Below, one piece after another: positions 9,269 to 17,368 of a DNA stretch of 64,000 nt (its first letter is position 1; every line of letters starts with the position of its first letter). The position numbers were made by a program, and so were the translations under genes. The stretch is taken from contig NZ_CP102798.1 of assembly GCF_028356935.1 (NCBI RefSeq), positions 3,472,001-3,536,000 of the forward strand, read 5' to 3'. This DNA comes from Lysinibacillus sp. OF-1. GTDB taxonomy: Bacteria; Bacillota; Bacilli; Bacillales_A; Planococcaceae. The notes beneath the pieces are model-generated. The model did not search any database and was not told the origin of the DNA. It saw only the letters and a program-made list of their open reading frames with translations.

Positions 9269-10198
9269 TTATTTGCCCTCTTTCCACATCCTCACTTTTT
9301 CAAAGAACAGCGCAAGAGCTTGCTTATTCTGCATATTCGGTACTTTTGCTAATAGTACTTCTTTAGGTGCTTTCAATTCCTTTGCTTGCTTTTGCAAAAT
9401 CACAATACTTTTTTCTAATGCCTTATTGGCAAACATAGCCTCAGGTAATTGAATAATGGCTTGAATCCAAGCATGCTTTTGAATGTACTTGTGTAGTTGC
9501 TTAGACTGCTCGGAGTCAAAAAGATGTGATGGTGCAAGGAAAAATAAATAGCCGCCATCCTTTGTATAATTCATCGATTGCTCAATGAATAGATGATGAG
9601 CATAACTCATCCCCTCTGCTGCGCATAATTCATAATCGAGTGCTACTTCTTCATTAGGATAATAGCCTACAGGTAAATCACAAACAACGGCATCCACTGG
9701 GTTTACCAATAAATCTTCTAAGGCATCTTGACGGTATAAGGAAATAGGCTGTTCTGTTAAATCAGCAGTAGCAGCAGCAAGACGAATTAATAGCTCGTCA
9801 ACCTCTACGCCTGTCGCTTCCACTTTTCCATCTAATAAATTCATGACTGTTAGTAGTAAATTCCCCGTACCTACGGCTGGGTCCATAATTGACATTTTTT
9901 CGTTTGCAAGGCGCTCTTCAAATATTTGCTCCACAAAATAGCCAACTAGTAACCCTAACGTATCAGGTGTCATTTGATGGTTTGGCTGCGACCCTTTGCG
10001 CATTCCTTTTAAAATAGCGATTTGAATAGCTTTGCGAATATCCTCTTTTGTTGCATCCTTTTGTGAAAAATTCACTTCGCCATCAAGCCATGCCTCGAGA
10101 CCATCTAGCAACCCTTCTAACAATGTTAAATCTTGTTCTTTTTCGATCTTTTCAGCATGCTCATTTAGCAGACCAAATAATTTCTCGATGTTTTCCAT
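9269..10198 (-). CDS. ytxK: Class I SAM-dependent methyltransferase YtxK (N6-adenine type)
   Basis: A 309-residue protein of the YtxK family, related to type I restriction modification subunits. The helical N-terminus (1-85) is followed by the SAM motif I in IMDPAVGTGNLLLTVMN (about residues 108-124). Motif IV reads DLPVGYYP in place of the canonical NPPY, as is usual for this family, so true DNA-adenine methylation is uncertain. The start at 10198 uses AAAGGAAG; the frame to 10216 includes that site. It follows tpx, as in B. subtilis, but ackA, which follows in B. subtilis, is missing: about 165 bp of non-coding sequence lies downstream instead. Confidence 0.88.
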   Translation of the reverse strand: MENIEKLFGLLNEHAEKIEKEQDLTLLEGLLDGLEAWLDGEVNFSQKDATKEDIRKAIQIAILKGMRKGSQPNHQMTPDTLGLLVGYFVEQIFEERLANEKMSIMDPAVGTGNLLLTVMNLLDGKVEATGVEVDELLIRLAAATADLTEQPISLYRQDALEDLLVNPVDAVVCDLPVGYYPNEEVALDYELCAAEGMSYAHHLFIEQSMNYTKDGGYLFFLAPSHLFDSEQSKQLHKYIQKHAWIQAIIQLPEAMFANKALEKSIVILQKQAKELKAPKEVLLAKVPNMQNKQALALFFEKVRMWKEGK

Positions 10199-10221
10199 AT
10201 TTAAACTTCCTTTCACGCAGA

Positions 10222-10257
10222 AAAGAGCCGTGACAAACTCTCGTCACAGCCCCTTTG
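10222..10257 (-). terminator. Terminator of tpx
   Basis: On the minus strand GGGCTGTGAC pairs with GTCACGGCTC (one G-U) around an 8-nt loop and ends in TTTTC. It lies between the tpx stop and the ytxK start. Confidence 0.75.
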
Positions 10258-10288
10258 TCTAGTATTATCTTAGCCTAAAAGCAGCTCA

Positions 10289-10792
10289 TTATGCTAGTGC
10301 TTTAACAGCTGCAATGGCCGCTTCATAGTTTGGATGATCTGTAGCTTCAGGTACATATTCAACATATGTTACTTTATTATTTGCATCCACAACGAATACT
10401 GCACGTGTCAGAAGACGTAATTCTTGAATGTACACGCCATACGCTTCACCAAATGAAAGATCGCGGTGATCTGATACAGTTTGCACTGCATCAATACCTG
10501 CTGCACCACACCAACGCTTTTGAGCGAATGGAAGATCGACAGATACTGTATAAATAACTACATTGTCACCCAGGTTAGCTGCTTCTTCATTAAAACGGCG
10601 TGTTTGTGCATCACATACACCAGTATCTAATGATGGTACAACACTGAATAGACGAATTTTGCCTTCTGAATCATTTAATGTTACAGGTGATAGGTCATTC
10701 GCTAATACCGTAAAATCTGGAGCTTGATCGCCCACCTTTACTTCATTTCCTACTAGTGTTACTGGACCATTTTTAAATGTTACTTGTGCCAT
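10289..10792 (-). CDS. tpx: Thiol peroxidase Tpx (atypical 2-Cys peroxiredoxin)
   Basis: Reduces hydrogen peroxide and organic peroxides with electrons from thioredoxin. The 167-residue protein has the peroxidatic Cys60 in PSLDTGVCD and the resolving Cys95 in KRWCGAAGI, the spacing of the Tpx subgroup, and the [14 protein letters not shown] segment. AAGGAGGCGTTTAT precedes the ATG. It sits between yteJ and ytxK, all on the minus strand and each separated by a terminator, so it is probably its own transcription unit. Intact by length and motifs. Confidence 0.97.
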   Translation of the reverse strand: MAQVTFKNGPVTLVGNEVKVGDQAPDFTVLANDLSPVTLNDSEGKIRLFSVVPSLDTGVCDAQTRRFNEEAANLGDNVVIYTVSVDLPFAQKRWCGAAGIDAVQTVSDHRDLSFGEAYGVYIQELRLLTRAVFVVDANNKVTYVEYVPEATDHPNYEAAIAAVKALA

Positions 10793-10892
10793 ATAAACGC
10801 CTCCTTATTTCATATGTACATAATATTACTAAATGAAGGGAATTAATTGCAACTAAGATAGCTTACTTTAGAAGAACTAGCTTAGAAATAGG

Positions 10893-10925
10893 AAAGACTG
10901 TCTCGAATTAGGAGACAGCCTTTTG
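10893..10925. terminator. Terminator downstream of yteJ
   Basis: GACTGTCTC / GGAGACAGCC stem (one mismatch) with a 6-nt loop. It has TTTTG on the plus side and CTTTCC on the minus side, immediately after the yteJ stop. Confidence 0.7.
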
Positions 10926-10926
10926 T

Positions 10927-11553
10927 TTATTGTTCATTTTTTTCCTCTAGCTTGGCTAGTTCTATTTTTTCCTCTTGCACAGTCGTTTCTATCTGCTCTT
11001 GCTGTTTTGGCAAAGCGGCTGGTGCTGGATCCTTTTCAACAAAGACTTTTTCGTGCACCACTGCTGTATCTGCAAAATAATCATGTAACCCTTGATTTTC
11101 TGGTAAAATGACTACCAAAATATACAGAGGCATAAAAATATTATTGATAATGCGGCCAATCAAATCACGGAATAACACATCTGACCAAGTAAGCTTATCA
11201 TGCTTTAATGAAATAACACGTAAGCCAAAAACCATTTTTCCAAGTGTTTGCCCAAAGAACTTTGTCATCAGTACAAAATAGCTATAATAGAGGATCGCTG
11301 TGATGATTGAAATCGGTGCATACCAAACAGATTCTGATAAGGACCAATCCATTAGATAAAAGATAGGATTGATAAGTATTCCAACTACAGCAGAAATAAT
11401 GAATCCATCTAATAAAAATGCCCAAAACCGAATCCAAAAACCAGCCGTTTTTAAAGCATAGTTTTTATGCTTTACTGACTCATCTGGAGCGTTCATAAGA
11501 AAGCCATTTTCCATAGAGGGTGAACCTTGCATAACAAATTCATTGTTTGTCAT
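10927..11553 (-). CDS. yteJ: RDD-family integral membrane protein YteJ
   Basis: A 208-residue membrane protein. The RDD domain occupies about residues 35-170, with hydrophobic segments at about 39-62, 77-98 and 130-150; the FWIRFWAFLLDG stretch carries the conserved Arg and Asp. The C-terminal 40 residues are charged and Glu-rich, probably cytosolic. It starts 12 bp after the sppA stop, and its ribosome site AAGGAGGGAG overlaps that stop codon, indicating an sppA-yteJ operon as in B. subtilis. In B. subtilis YteJ modulates the SppA peptidase; that role is inferred here. Confidence 0.9.
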   Translation of the reverse strand: MTNNEFVMQGSPSMENGFLMNAPDESVKHKNYALKTAGFWIRFWAFLLDGFIISAVVGILINPIFYLMDWSLSESVWYAPISIITAILYYSYFVLMTKFFGQTLGKMVFGLRVISLKHDKLTWSDVLFRDLIGRIINNIFMPLYILVVILPENQGLHDYFADTAVVHEKVFVEKDPAPAALPKQQEQIETTVQEEKIELAKLEEKNEQ

Positions 11554-11565
11554 TGTACTCCCTCC

Positions 11566-12579
11566 TTAGTATTCCCCGTATAAATACATCATTTTCGGTG
11601 CACTGTAGTCGGTCATAATTTTCATTAGCATTTTTTCTTCTGCAGATGGACCAAACATGGAGCCAATTTTCATCCCAACGTATGATTGCCAGCCTCCCAT
11701 ATCGTACGCATACTCAAATAAAGCAGCATCTTCCAGTCCATAATCTGCACGTAGAGCAGCGATGGCTGCTTCTTCATCACCAATTTCATCGATTAAACCT
11801 GCTTCAAGCGCTTTTGTGCCACCAAGAATACGACCATCTGCAACCTTCTTCACTTCTGCTTCAGACATATTACGTCCCTGCTCTACAATGTCTACAAATT
11901 CTTCATACGTTTCATTAATCATATCCTGCATCATTGCACGTTCTTCTGGTGTCACTTCACGCATTGGGCTTAGCATATCCTTATGCTCCCCTGATTTAAA
12001 CGTTTCAAATTTAACACCTACTTTTTCAGCCAATGCTTGGTAGTTAATGGATTGCATAATGACGCCAATTGAGCCTGTTATTGTATCACGATGGGCAAAG
12101 ATTTTATCTGCAGGTGCTGAAATATAATAACCACCTGATGCTGCCATCGAATCCATCGATACATAAATTGGAATTTGTCGTTCTTCTTTAATTTTTAGCA
12201 GCTTTTTATAGATTTCTGCAGATTCTTTCACACCACCACCTGGTGAATTGACGCTTAAAACAACGCCCTGTATCGAATCATCATACAAAATATTATCCAA
12301 TTGCTCTAAGAAAAATGTATGATCATAGGCAACTGGTTGCCATAATGTACTTGAGCCGATATCTTGAATCGCTCCATCTACCTTTAAATAAGCAATTCGC
12401 TTATCAAAATTGTCCCCTTCAATGACATTTTCATATACATCTAAATTATTCCCAGCCATCAAACTATCAAAATTACCTAGGAAATCTGCTTTAAATAGGG
12501 CAAAAATGGTGTTAATTCCTAATGAAAATAGTAAAAGAACACCTGCGACTACTAAAGCAACCCACCTTTTTACATTCAT
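11566..12579 (-). CDS. sppA: Signal peptide peptidase SppA
   Basis: Membrane-anchored serine protease that degrades cleaved signal peptides and contributes to membrane stress resistance. It has one N-terminal transmembrane segment (about residues 6-27) and an extracytoplasmic ClpP-like domain. The catalytic Ser is S148 in SMAASGGYYIS and the likely Lys is K200 in SGEHKDM, within one residue of the B. subtilis Ser147/Lys199 pair. I start it at the ATG at 12579 with GAGGAGG upstream, not the TTG at 12600, which overlaps that site. The 337-residue length is typical. yteJ follows in the same transcript. Confidence 0.95.
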   Translation of the reverse strand: MNVKRWVALVVAGVLLLFSLGINTIFALFKADFLGNFDSLMAGNNLDVYENVIEGDNFDKRIAYLKVDGAIQDIGSSTLWQPVAYDHTFFLEQLDNILYDDSIQGVVLSVNSPGGGVKESAEIYKKLLKIKEERQIPIYVSMDSMAASGGYYISAPADKIFAHRDTITGSIGVIMQSINYQALAEKVGVKFETFKSGEHKDMLSPMREVTPEERAMMQDMINETYEEFVDIVEQGRNMSEAEVKKVADGRILGGTKALEAGLIDEIGDEEAAIAALRADYGLEDAALFEYAYDMGGWQSYVGMKIGSMFGPSAEEKMLMKIMTDYSAPKMMYLYGEY

Positions 12580-12702
12580 GTCTTTCCGCCTCCTCAACAC
12601 GTAATACGAATGACTTGCTTATTTGTTTCATTTTTTTGCAATAATATGCAAAAAGCTTGTTGCTATTTATTTCCTCATATTACCTTACCTAAAAAAATAA
12701 AA

Positions 12703-12741
12703 AAAATCAAAGTCCATACCTTTGCATGAACTTTGATTTTC
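12703..12741 (-). terminator. Terminator of the acyl-CoA synthetase gene
   Basis: On the minus strand AAAATCAAAGT and ACTTTGATTTT form an 11-bp stem followed by a long T-run, just after the stop at 12746. Confidence 0.9.
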
Positions 12742-12745
12742 GACA

Positions 12746-14347
12746 TTATTTCCTAGGAAATGATGATGAATGGCATTGCTTTGTTTCTTGCTGTCGTAAT
12801 TCAACTCGTCGAATTTTTCCAGAGGATGTTTTGGGTAGCTCTTCGACAAATTCAATAGCACGTGGATATTTATATGGGGCAGTCAATGATTTCACATGAC
12901 TTTGAAGTGTTTGAATAAGTGTTTCATCACCAATTTCACCATTACGAAGAACAATAAATGCCTTTACAATATTTCCTCGAACTTTATCTGGACTGGCAAT
13001 GACAGCAGCTTCTTTCACAGTTGGATGCTTCATCAAAGCATCCTCTACTTCAAAGGGACCAATTGTATAACCCGAGGAGATAATGACATCATCTCCTCGA
13101 CCCTCAAACCAAAAGTAGCCATCTTCATCTTTGTAGGCACGATCTCCTGTTATATACCAATCACCACGGAATTGTAAATTTGTACGTTCAGGATCATTTA
13201 AATATTTTTTAAAGAGAGCTGGTGTTTCACGATGAACAGCAATATCACCCACCTCTCCCACTGCAACAGGATTGCCGAAATCGTTAATAATATTAACGGT
13301 GTTGCCAGGAGTAGGTTTTCCCATTGAGCCAACTCGCGCCTCCATCCCTACCATTGTACCAACAAGTAATGTATTTTCCGTTTGACCATAGCCATCTCGC
13401 ACTTGTAAATGGAATGTTTCTGAAAATACGTTGATAACCTCACTATTTAACGGTTCACCTGCTGATACAGCTTGGCGAATTGCATGTAAATCATATGCGT
13501 GTAAATTTTCAAGTGATGCCATAAAACGATATTCAGTTGGTGTACAGCATAATACATTGATTTTGAATTTTTCAAGCATTGCCAAATAGGAAGCAGCATC
13601 AAATTTACCTTTGTAAACAAATGCAGTAGCACCACTGCCTAATGTAGCGAGAAAGGGACTCCATATCCATTTTTGCCATCCAGGTGCTGCTGTTGCCCAA
13701 ACAATATCATTTTCTTGTACACCTAACCAATGTGGTGCTGTTGTTCGTAAATGAGCATAGCCCCAGCTGTGTGTATGTACCGCTGCCTTTGGGTTACCTG
13801 TTGTGCCGCTTGTATAGGCTAAAAATGCATTATCAGTACTTTTTGTCGGGGTCGGATTTATGTAAGTTGTAGGTTGATGGTGCATTTTTTCTAGTAAAGG
13901 CTGCCAAGGCTCATGTGCTTTCCCTATGACAAATTGCTGTATGCCCTGTAAATTTCCAACTTCATCAAATTGTTCAATATAGGGCTCATAGGCAACAACC
14001 CCTTTAGCATTGGCGTGATGAATGCGATACTCAATATCTTTTGTTCTTAACATTTCTGAGCTTGGAATGATGGTTAAACCTGCTTTTAATGCTGCAATAT
14101 AAACAATATATGCTTCCACTGAGCGTGGTACCATCACTAAAATCACATCACCCTTCGTTAAACCTTGTAAGGTGAAAACATGTGCTGCTTGATTCGCTTT
14201 TTCCATCAAATGTGCATATGTAATAAATTGTACAGCTTGATTTTCTTCATAAATAATTAAAGCATTTTTCGTTGCATCCTGAGCATATTTTTCAATTTCC
14301 TCTGTTATGTTATACCATTCTGGTGCAACTAAATCTTGTCTTTTCAT
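12746..14347 (-). CDS. ytcI: Acyl-CoA synthetase, YtcI/MbcS type (medium or branched short-chain)
   Basis: An AMP-forming acyl-CoA ligase of 533 residues. The P-loop-like ATP motif is AYTSGTTGNPKAA (about residues 171-183); YGQTEN and GEVGDIAVHRETP follow, then GDRAYKDEDGYFWFEGRGDD. The C-terminal lysine motif is PKTSSGKIRR, whose Lys is the catalytic and acetylatable residue. The opening KRQDLVAPEWYNITEEIEKYAQDA resembles B. subtilis YtcI and the Listeria methylbutyryl-CoA synthetase MbcS, so a short branched-chain acid substrate is likely (inference). AAAAGGGGGC precedes the ATG. A second family member, acsA, lies at 41.7 kb. Confidence 0.88.
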   Translation of the reverse strand: MKRQDLVAPEWYNITEEIEKYAQDATKNALIIYEENQAVQFITYAHLMEKANQAAHVFTLQGLTKGDVILVMVPRSVEAYIVYIAALKAGLTIIPSSEMLRTKDIEYRIHHANAKGVVAYEPYIEQFDEVGNLQGIQQFVIGKAHEPWQPLLEKMHHQPTTYINPTPTKSTDNAFLAYTSGTTGNPKAAVHTHSWGYAHLRTTAPHWLGVQENDIVWATAAPGWQKWIWSPFLATLGSGATAFVYKGKFDAASYLAMLEKFKINVLCCTPTEYRFMASLENLHAYDLHAIRQAVSAGEPLNSEVINVFSETFHLQVRDGYGQTENTLLVGTMVGMEARVGSMGKPTPGNTVNIINDFGNPVAVGEVGDIAVHRETPALFKKYLNDPERTNLQFRGDWYITGDRAYKDEDGYFWFEGRGDDVIISSGYTIGPFEVEDALMKHPTVKEAAVIASPDKVRGNIVKAFIVLRNGEIGDETLIQTLQSHVKSLTAPYKYPRAIEFVEELPKTSSGKIRRVELRQQETKQCHSSSFPRK

Positions 14348-14494
14348 GGCAGATGCCCCCTTTTGCTATGACACATTATAAAACTCCTTTTTCAGTATTT
14401 TCAATGGTTTGCGCTTAATTTAGGTAAAGTCATGACAACTATCATACCTAGCTATATGGCATCAGTCACGTTTTGTCGATAGGAAAACTAGCTA

Positions 14495-14523
14495 TTGAAC
14501 ACAAATGAAAAGTATGGTACATT
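14495..14523 (+). promoter_or_regulatory. Sigma-A promoter candidate for the thiMDE leader
   Basis: TTGAAC, 17-bp spacer, TACATT. The predicted start lies about 15 bp before the riboswitch. Confidence 0.6.
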
Positions 14524-14544
14524 TTGGTCAACTAAAAGCAAAAT

Positions 14545-14625
14545 TGCAGGGGGACTCGAAAGAGTTGAGAAGGTAAAACCTGACCCTTTGAACCTGTTAG
14601 TTAATACTGACGTAGGGAGCAACAG
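14545..14625 (+). ncRNA. TPP riboswitch (THI box)
   Basis: The conserved aptamer blocks are in order: GCAGGGGGACTC, the GTTGAGA pyrimidine-sensor motif, the ACCCTTTGAACCTG block and the closing GACGTAGGGAGC. It sits upstream of thiM, with a perfect intrinsic terminator 20 nt after the aptamer. It should therefore work by transcription termination: TPP bound, terminator forms, thiMDE off. Confidence 0.95.
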
Positions 14626-14644
14626 ACATCGATTTTTTCAGATG

Positions 14645-14687
14645 AAAGGCTCTTTTTCGTGTATTTTCACATAAAAAGAGCCTTTTT
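14645..14687 (+). terminator. Riboswitch expression-platform terminator
   Basis: AAAGGCTCTTTTT pairs perfectly with AAAAAGAGCCTTT around a 15-nt loop and ends in a T-run, 40 bp before thiM. It is the regulated terminator of the TPP leader. Confidence 0.93.
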
Positions 14688-14727
14688 GCATGCTTACGTC
14701 CATCCACAAAGGAGGACTAAAATTAAA

Positions 14728-15495
14728 ATGATATTTCAAACAATTCGTCAACAGCAACCACTTATTCATTGCATCACAAACTATGTGGTGGCAAATTTCC
14801 AAGCAAATGGTTTATTAGCATTAGGTGCTTCGCCCGTTATGGCTGACGATAGCCAAGAGGTTGAGGAAATGGTAGCAATGGCACAAGCATTATTAATTAA
14901 TATCGGGACACTCAATACTCGCACCAAAAACGCCATGCTGTTAGCAGGAAAAAAAGCTAATGCACTTGGCATTCCAGTTATATTAGATCCAGTTGGGGCA
15001 GGGGCTACAACTTATCGCAAGGAAACCGTTCAATACTTACTTGAAAACATACAATTTGCCGTAATTCGCTGTAATATCGGTGAGCTTGCGGCTATAGCCA
15101 ATGTAGATTGGCAACAGAAAGGTGTAGATAGTGGTCATGGCTCCATGTCACTGGAGACGGAAGCATTACTAGTGGCACAACGATATAATTGTATCGTTAT
15201 TGTAACAGGTGAACGTGATCTTATAACAAATGGTGAGCATAGCCAGTGGATAGCTGGTGGCCACCCACAAATGACAGAGGTCACTGGTACTGGCTGTTTA
15301 CTTAGTGCGCTTTGTGGTGCTGCCTATGTCGCAGGTAACAAGCCATACAACCAATTAGCAGAAACACTCACTTACTATAAAAAGGCAGCAGTACTAGCTT
15401 CTGCATTCACTGCAGATATCGGTGATTTTCAAATAGCTTTGCTTAATGCTATACATCGTTTATCAAAGGATGGTGAAGCATCATGCATATTGTAA
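14728..15495 (+). CDS. thiM: Hydroxyethylthiazole kinase
   Basis: Phosphorylates salvaged 4-methyl-5-(2-hydroxyethyl)thiazole with ATP, feeding ThiE. The 255-residue ribokinase-like protein opens with [16 protein letters not shown], has the [12 protein letters not shown] substrate segment, and carries the catalytic Cys in [15 protein letters not shown] near residue 190. I start it at the ATG at 14728. The ribosome site AAGGAGGAC is 11-13 nt upstream, a long spacing, and the frame further upstream runs through the riboswitch terminator and cannot be coding. thiD overlaps its last 13 bp. Expression is expected to fall when TPP is plentiful. Confidence 0.95.
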   Translation: MIFQTIRQQQPLIHCITNYVVANFQANGLLALGASPVMADDSQEVEEMVAMAQALLINIGTLNTRTKNAMLLAGKKANALGIPVILDPVGAGATTYRKETVQYLLENIQFAVIRCNIGELAAIANVDWQQKGVDSGHGSMSLETEALLVAQRYNCIVIVTGERDLITNGEHSQWIAGGHPQMTEVTGTGCLLSALCGAAYVAGNKPYNQLAETLTYYKKAAVLASAFTADIGDFQIALLNAIHRLSKDGEASCIL

Positions 15496-16307
15496 CGACG
15501 ATTGCTGGATCAGATAGTGGTGGCGGTGCTGGTATACAGGCTGATTTAAAAACATTTCAGGAATTAGAGGTGTTCGGCACTTCCGTTATTACAGCTTTAA
15601 CTGCACAAAATACAACAGGCGTGACAGGTGTTTTCCCCATTGACATTTCGTTTGTGGAAAAACAATTTCAAGCGTTAGTCGAAGATTTTCCGATTGCTGC
15701 AATGAAAACAGGCATGCTTTATTCCTCTGGTATTATCCAAGCCATCGCACGCATGATCGGTGAATTAAACATACCACTAATTGTGGATCCCGTGATGATT
15801 GCAAAAGGTGGAGAAAGCTTATTACAGCAAGAAGCTATTGAGGCGTTACGCTCATCTTTACTACCACTAGCTACGATTGTTACGCCAAATATACCCGAAG
15901 CAGAGGCTCTCACGGGGAGAACCATTCGCCATTTTGAGGATATGAAACAAGTGGCTCAAAGCTTTTTACAGCTAGGTGTACAATGCGTCATTGTAAAGGG
16001 TGGGCATTTAGCAGAACCACTTTATGCCATTGATTATGTATTTTTCAAAAATGGACAATCTTTTTCGATGCAGTCTCCACGAATCCAAACCAAAAATACA
16101 CATGGTACTGGCTGTACATTTTCAGCAGCACTCACTGCTTTTCTTGGACGAGGTTTAGCGATGGAAGAGGCTATTATCGAAGCTAAAAAATTTATTCAAT
16201 TAGCGATTATGCATGATTTAGCCATCGGCAACGGGCACGGACCTACAAATCATTTCGCTTATCAACAGCATAAGGAAGCCTGTGAGGTAATTATTCATGA
16301 AACGTGA
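15483..16307 (+). CDS. thiD: Hydroxymethylpyrimidine (phosphate) kinase ThiD
   Basis: Phosphorylates HMP and HMP-P to HMP-PP, the pyrimidine half of thiamine. The 274-residue ribokinase-fold protein opens [21 protein letters not shown] and has the anion-hole motif [21 protein letters not shown] near residues 205-225, so it should be a true bifunctional ThiD rather than only a pyridoxal kinase. It overlaps thiM by 13 bp and thiE by 11 bp, with AAAGGATGG as ribosome site inside thiM. This overlap implies translational coupling. Confidence 0.95.
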   Translation: MHIVTTIAGSDSGGGAGIQADLKTFQELEVFGTSVITALTAQNTTGVTGVFPIDISFVEKQFQALVEDFPIAAMKTGMLYSSGIIQAIARMIGELNIPLIVDPVMIAKGGESLLQQEAIEALRSSLLPLATIVTPNIPEAEALTGRTIRHFEDMKQVAQSFLQLGVQCVIVKGGHLAEPLYAIDYVFFKNGQSFSMQSPRIQTKNTHGTGCTFSAALTAFLGRGLAMEEAIIEAKKFIQLAIMHDLAIGNGHGPTNHFAYQQHKEACEVIIHET

Positions 16308-16938
16308 GGATTTACAGCTTTATTTTATTATGGGGACAGGCAATGTTTTTCAACAAAATCCCATCCATCTCCTCGAAAAGGCATTGCAAGCTGGCATTAC
16401 GATGTTTCAATTTCGCGAGAAAGGGTCTCTTGCCTTAACTGGATTAGCCTATGAACAATTTGCACGCCAATGTCAAAAACTTTGTCAGCAGTATAATGTA
16501 CCGTTTATCGTTAACGATGATATAGAGCTCGCTTTGCGAATTGGTGCCGATGGCGTTCATATTGGACAAGATGATTTAGATGTTGAAATAGCACGTAAAA
16601 AAATCGGGAACATGATACTTGGTGTTTCTGTACATTCACAGGAAGAATTACAAACAGCTATAGACCATCATGCTGATTATGTAGGAATTGGTCCAATCTT
16701 TGCAACAACATCTAAAAGTGATGCACAACCACCATGCGGTACAAATTTTTTACAGCAAGCTTATCATCTTTATCCTGAATTACCGATTGTAGCGATTGGT
16801 GGGATTACTTGTACAAATGCACATTCTGTTTTTCAAGCAGGTGCTGATGGTGTTGCCGTTATTTCTGCTATCTGTGAAAGTCAAGACATTGCACACACTG
16901 TATCTACATTTACGTCATTATCTCGCATAAAAAAATGA
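16297..16938 (+). CDS. thiE: Thiamine-phosphate synthase
   Basis: Joins HMP-PP and thiazole phosphate to give thiamine phosphate. The 213-residue TIM barrel shows the family motifs QFREKGS (residues about 36-42), FIVNDDIELALRIGADGVHIGQDD (68-91), GVSVHS, YVGIGPIFATTSKSD and PIVAIGGIT. It is the last gene of thiMDE, overlapping thiD by 11 bp, and is followed by a terminator. The operon makes thiamine phosphate from salvaged pieces; no de novo thiazole or HMP genes are in the window. Confidence 0.95.
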   Translation: MKREDLQLYFIMGTGNVFQQNPIHLLEKALQAGITMFQFREKGSLALTGLAYEQFARQCQKLCQQYNVPFIVNDDIELALRIGADGVHIGQDDLDVEIARKKIGNMILGVSVHSQEELQTAIDHHADYVGIGPIFATTSKSDAQPPCGTNFLQQAYHLYPELPIVAIGGITCTNAHSVFQAGADGVAVISAICESQDIAHTVSTFTSLSRIKK

Positions 16939-16952
16939 TCTATAAACAAACT

Positions 16953-16984
16953 AAAACCAGTGCCTTTTACGGTCACTGGTTTTA
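16953..16984 (+). terminator. Terminator of thiMDE
   Basis: AAAACCAGTG pairs with CACTGGTTTT around an 11-nt loop, directly after thiE. Confidence 0.8.
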
Positions 16985-17008
16985 AGTTTATAAATGCTTA
17001 GTCAGCAT

Positions 17009-17224
17009 TTATTGGTTGTTTGGCATACCTTTTAATTGAGATTCTGCCATTTGTACAAGACGTTTAGTGATTTCACCACCAACGGAACCGTTAGCACGAG
17101 CTGAAGCTTCAGCTCCTAATTGAACACCAAATTCTTGTGCAATTTCGTATTTCATTTGATCTAGTGCTTGTTGTACACCAGGTACTGCAAGCTTGTTTGA
17201 ACTGCGGTTGTTGTTTGAAGTCAT
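17009..17224 (-). CDS. sspA: Small acid-soluble spore protein, alpha/beta type
   Basis: A 71-residue spore-core DNA-binding protein that saturates forespore DNA and protects it from UV and heat, then is degraded at germination. It has the germination-protease site YEIAQEFGV (about residues 28-36) and the conserved C-terminal block [16 protein letters not shown] start it at the ATG behind AAGGAGGTGAGACAC, which removes 29 upstream residues with no homology. It lies beside thiI, as sspA does in B. subtilis. The symbol is by position; several paralogues normally exist in a genome. Confidence 0.95.
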   Translation of the reverse strand: MTSNNNRSSNKLAVPGVQQALDQMKYEIAQEFGVQLGAEASARANGSVGGEITKRLVQMAESQLKGMPNNQ

Positions 17225-17246
17225 GTGTCTCACCTCCTTGTGAATA

Positions 17247-17275
17247 TAGAATGTGCGATATTCGATTTTTAATAC
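17247..17275 (-). promoter_or_regulatory. Sigma-G-like promoter of the spore protein gene
   Basis: On the minus strand the -10 CATTCTA fits the forespore consensus CATWMTA exactly. GTATT, 17 bp upstream, fits four of five positions of GHATR. The spacing to the ribosome site gives a short leader. Confidence 0.6.
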
Positions 17276-17328
17276 GAAAATTTTAAAGGTAAATTGTACC
17301 TCTAATGGCATCTAGCCAGTAATATAAA

Positions 17329-17362
17329 AAAGCCGTCTCAAAATGGACTTTGAGACGGCTTT
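17329..17362 (-). terminator. Terminator of iscS-thiI
   Basis: A perfect 14-bp stem AAAGCCGTCTCAAA / TTTGAGACGGCTTT with a 6-nt loop and a T-run on the minus strand. It insulates the housekeeping thiI unit from the spore gene downstream. Confidence 0.92.
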
Positions 17363-17368
17363 GAATCC

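Noticed and set aside
9148-9366. 72-codon open frame after the usp gene
   Set aside because: It overlaps the ytxK 3' end in antisense and has no recognisable ribosome site or motif.
14659-14727. N-terminal extension of thiM by 23 codons
   Set aside because: It would translate the right arm of the riboswitch terminator, has no ribosome site, and the family begins at the later ATG.
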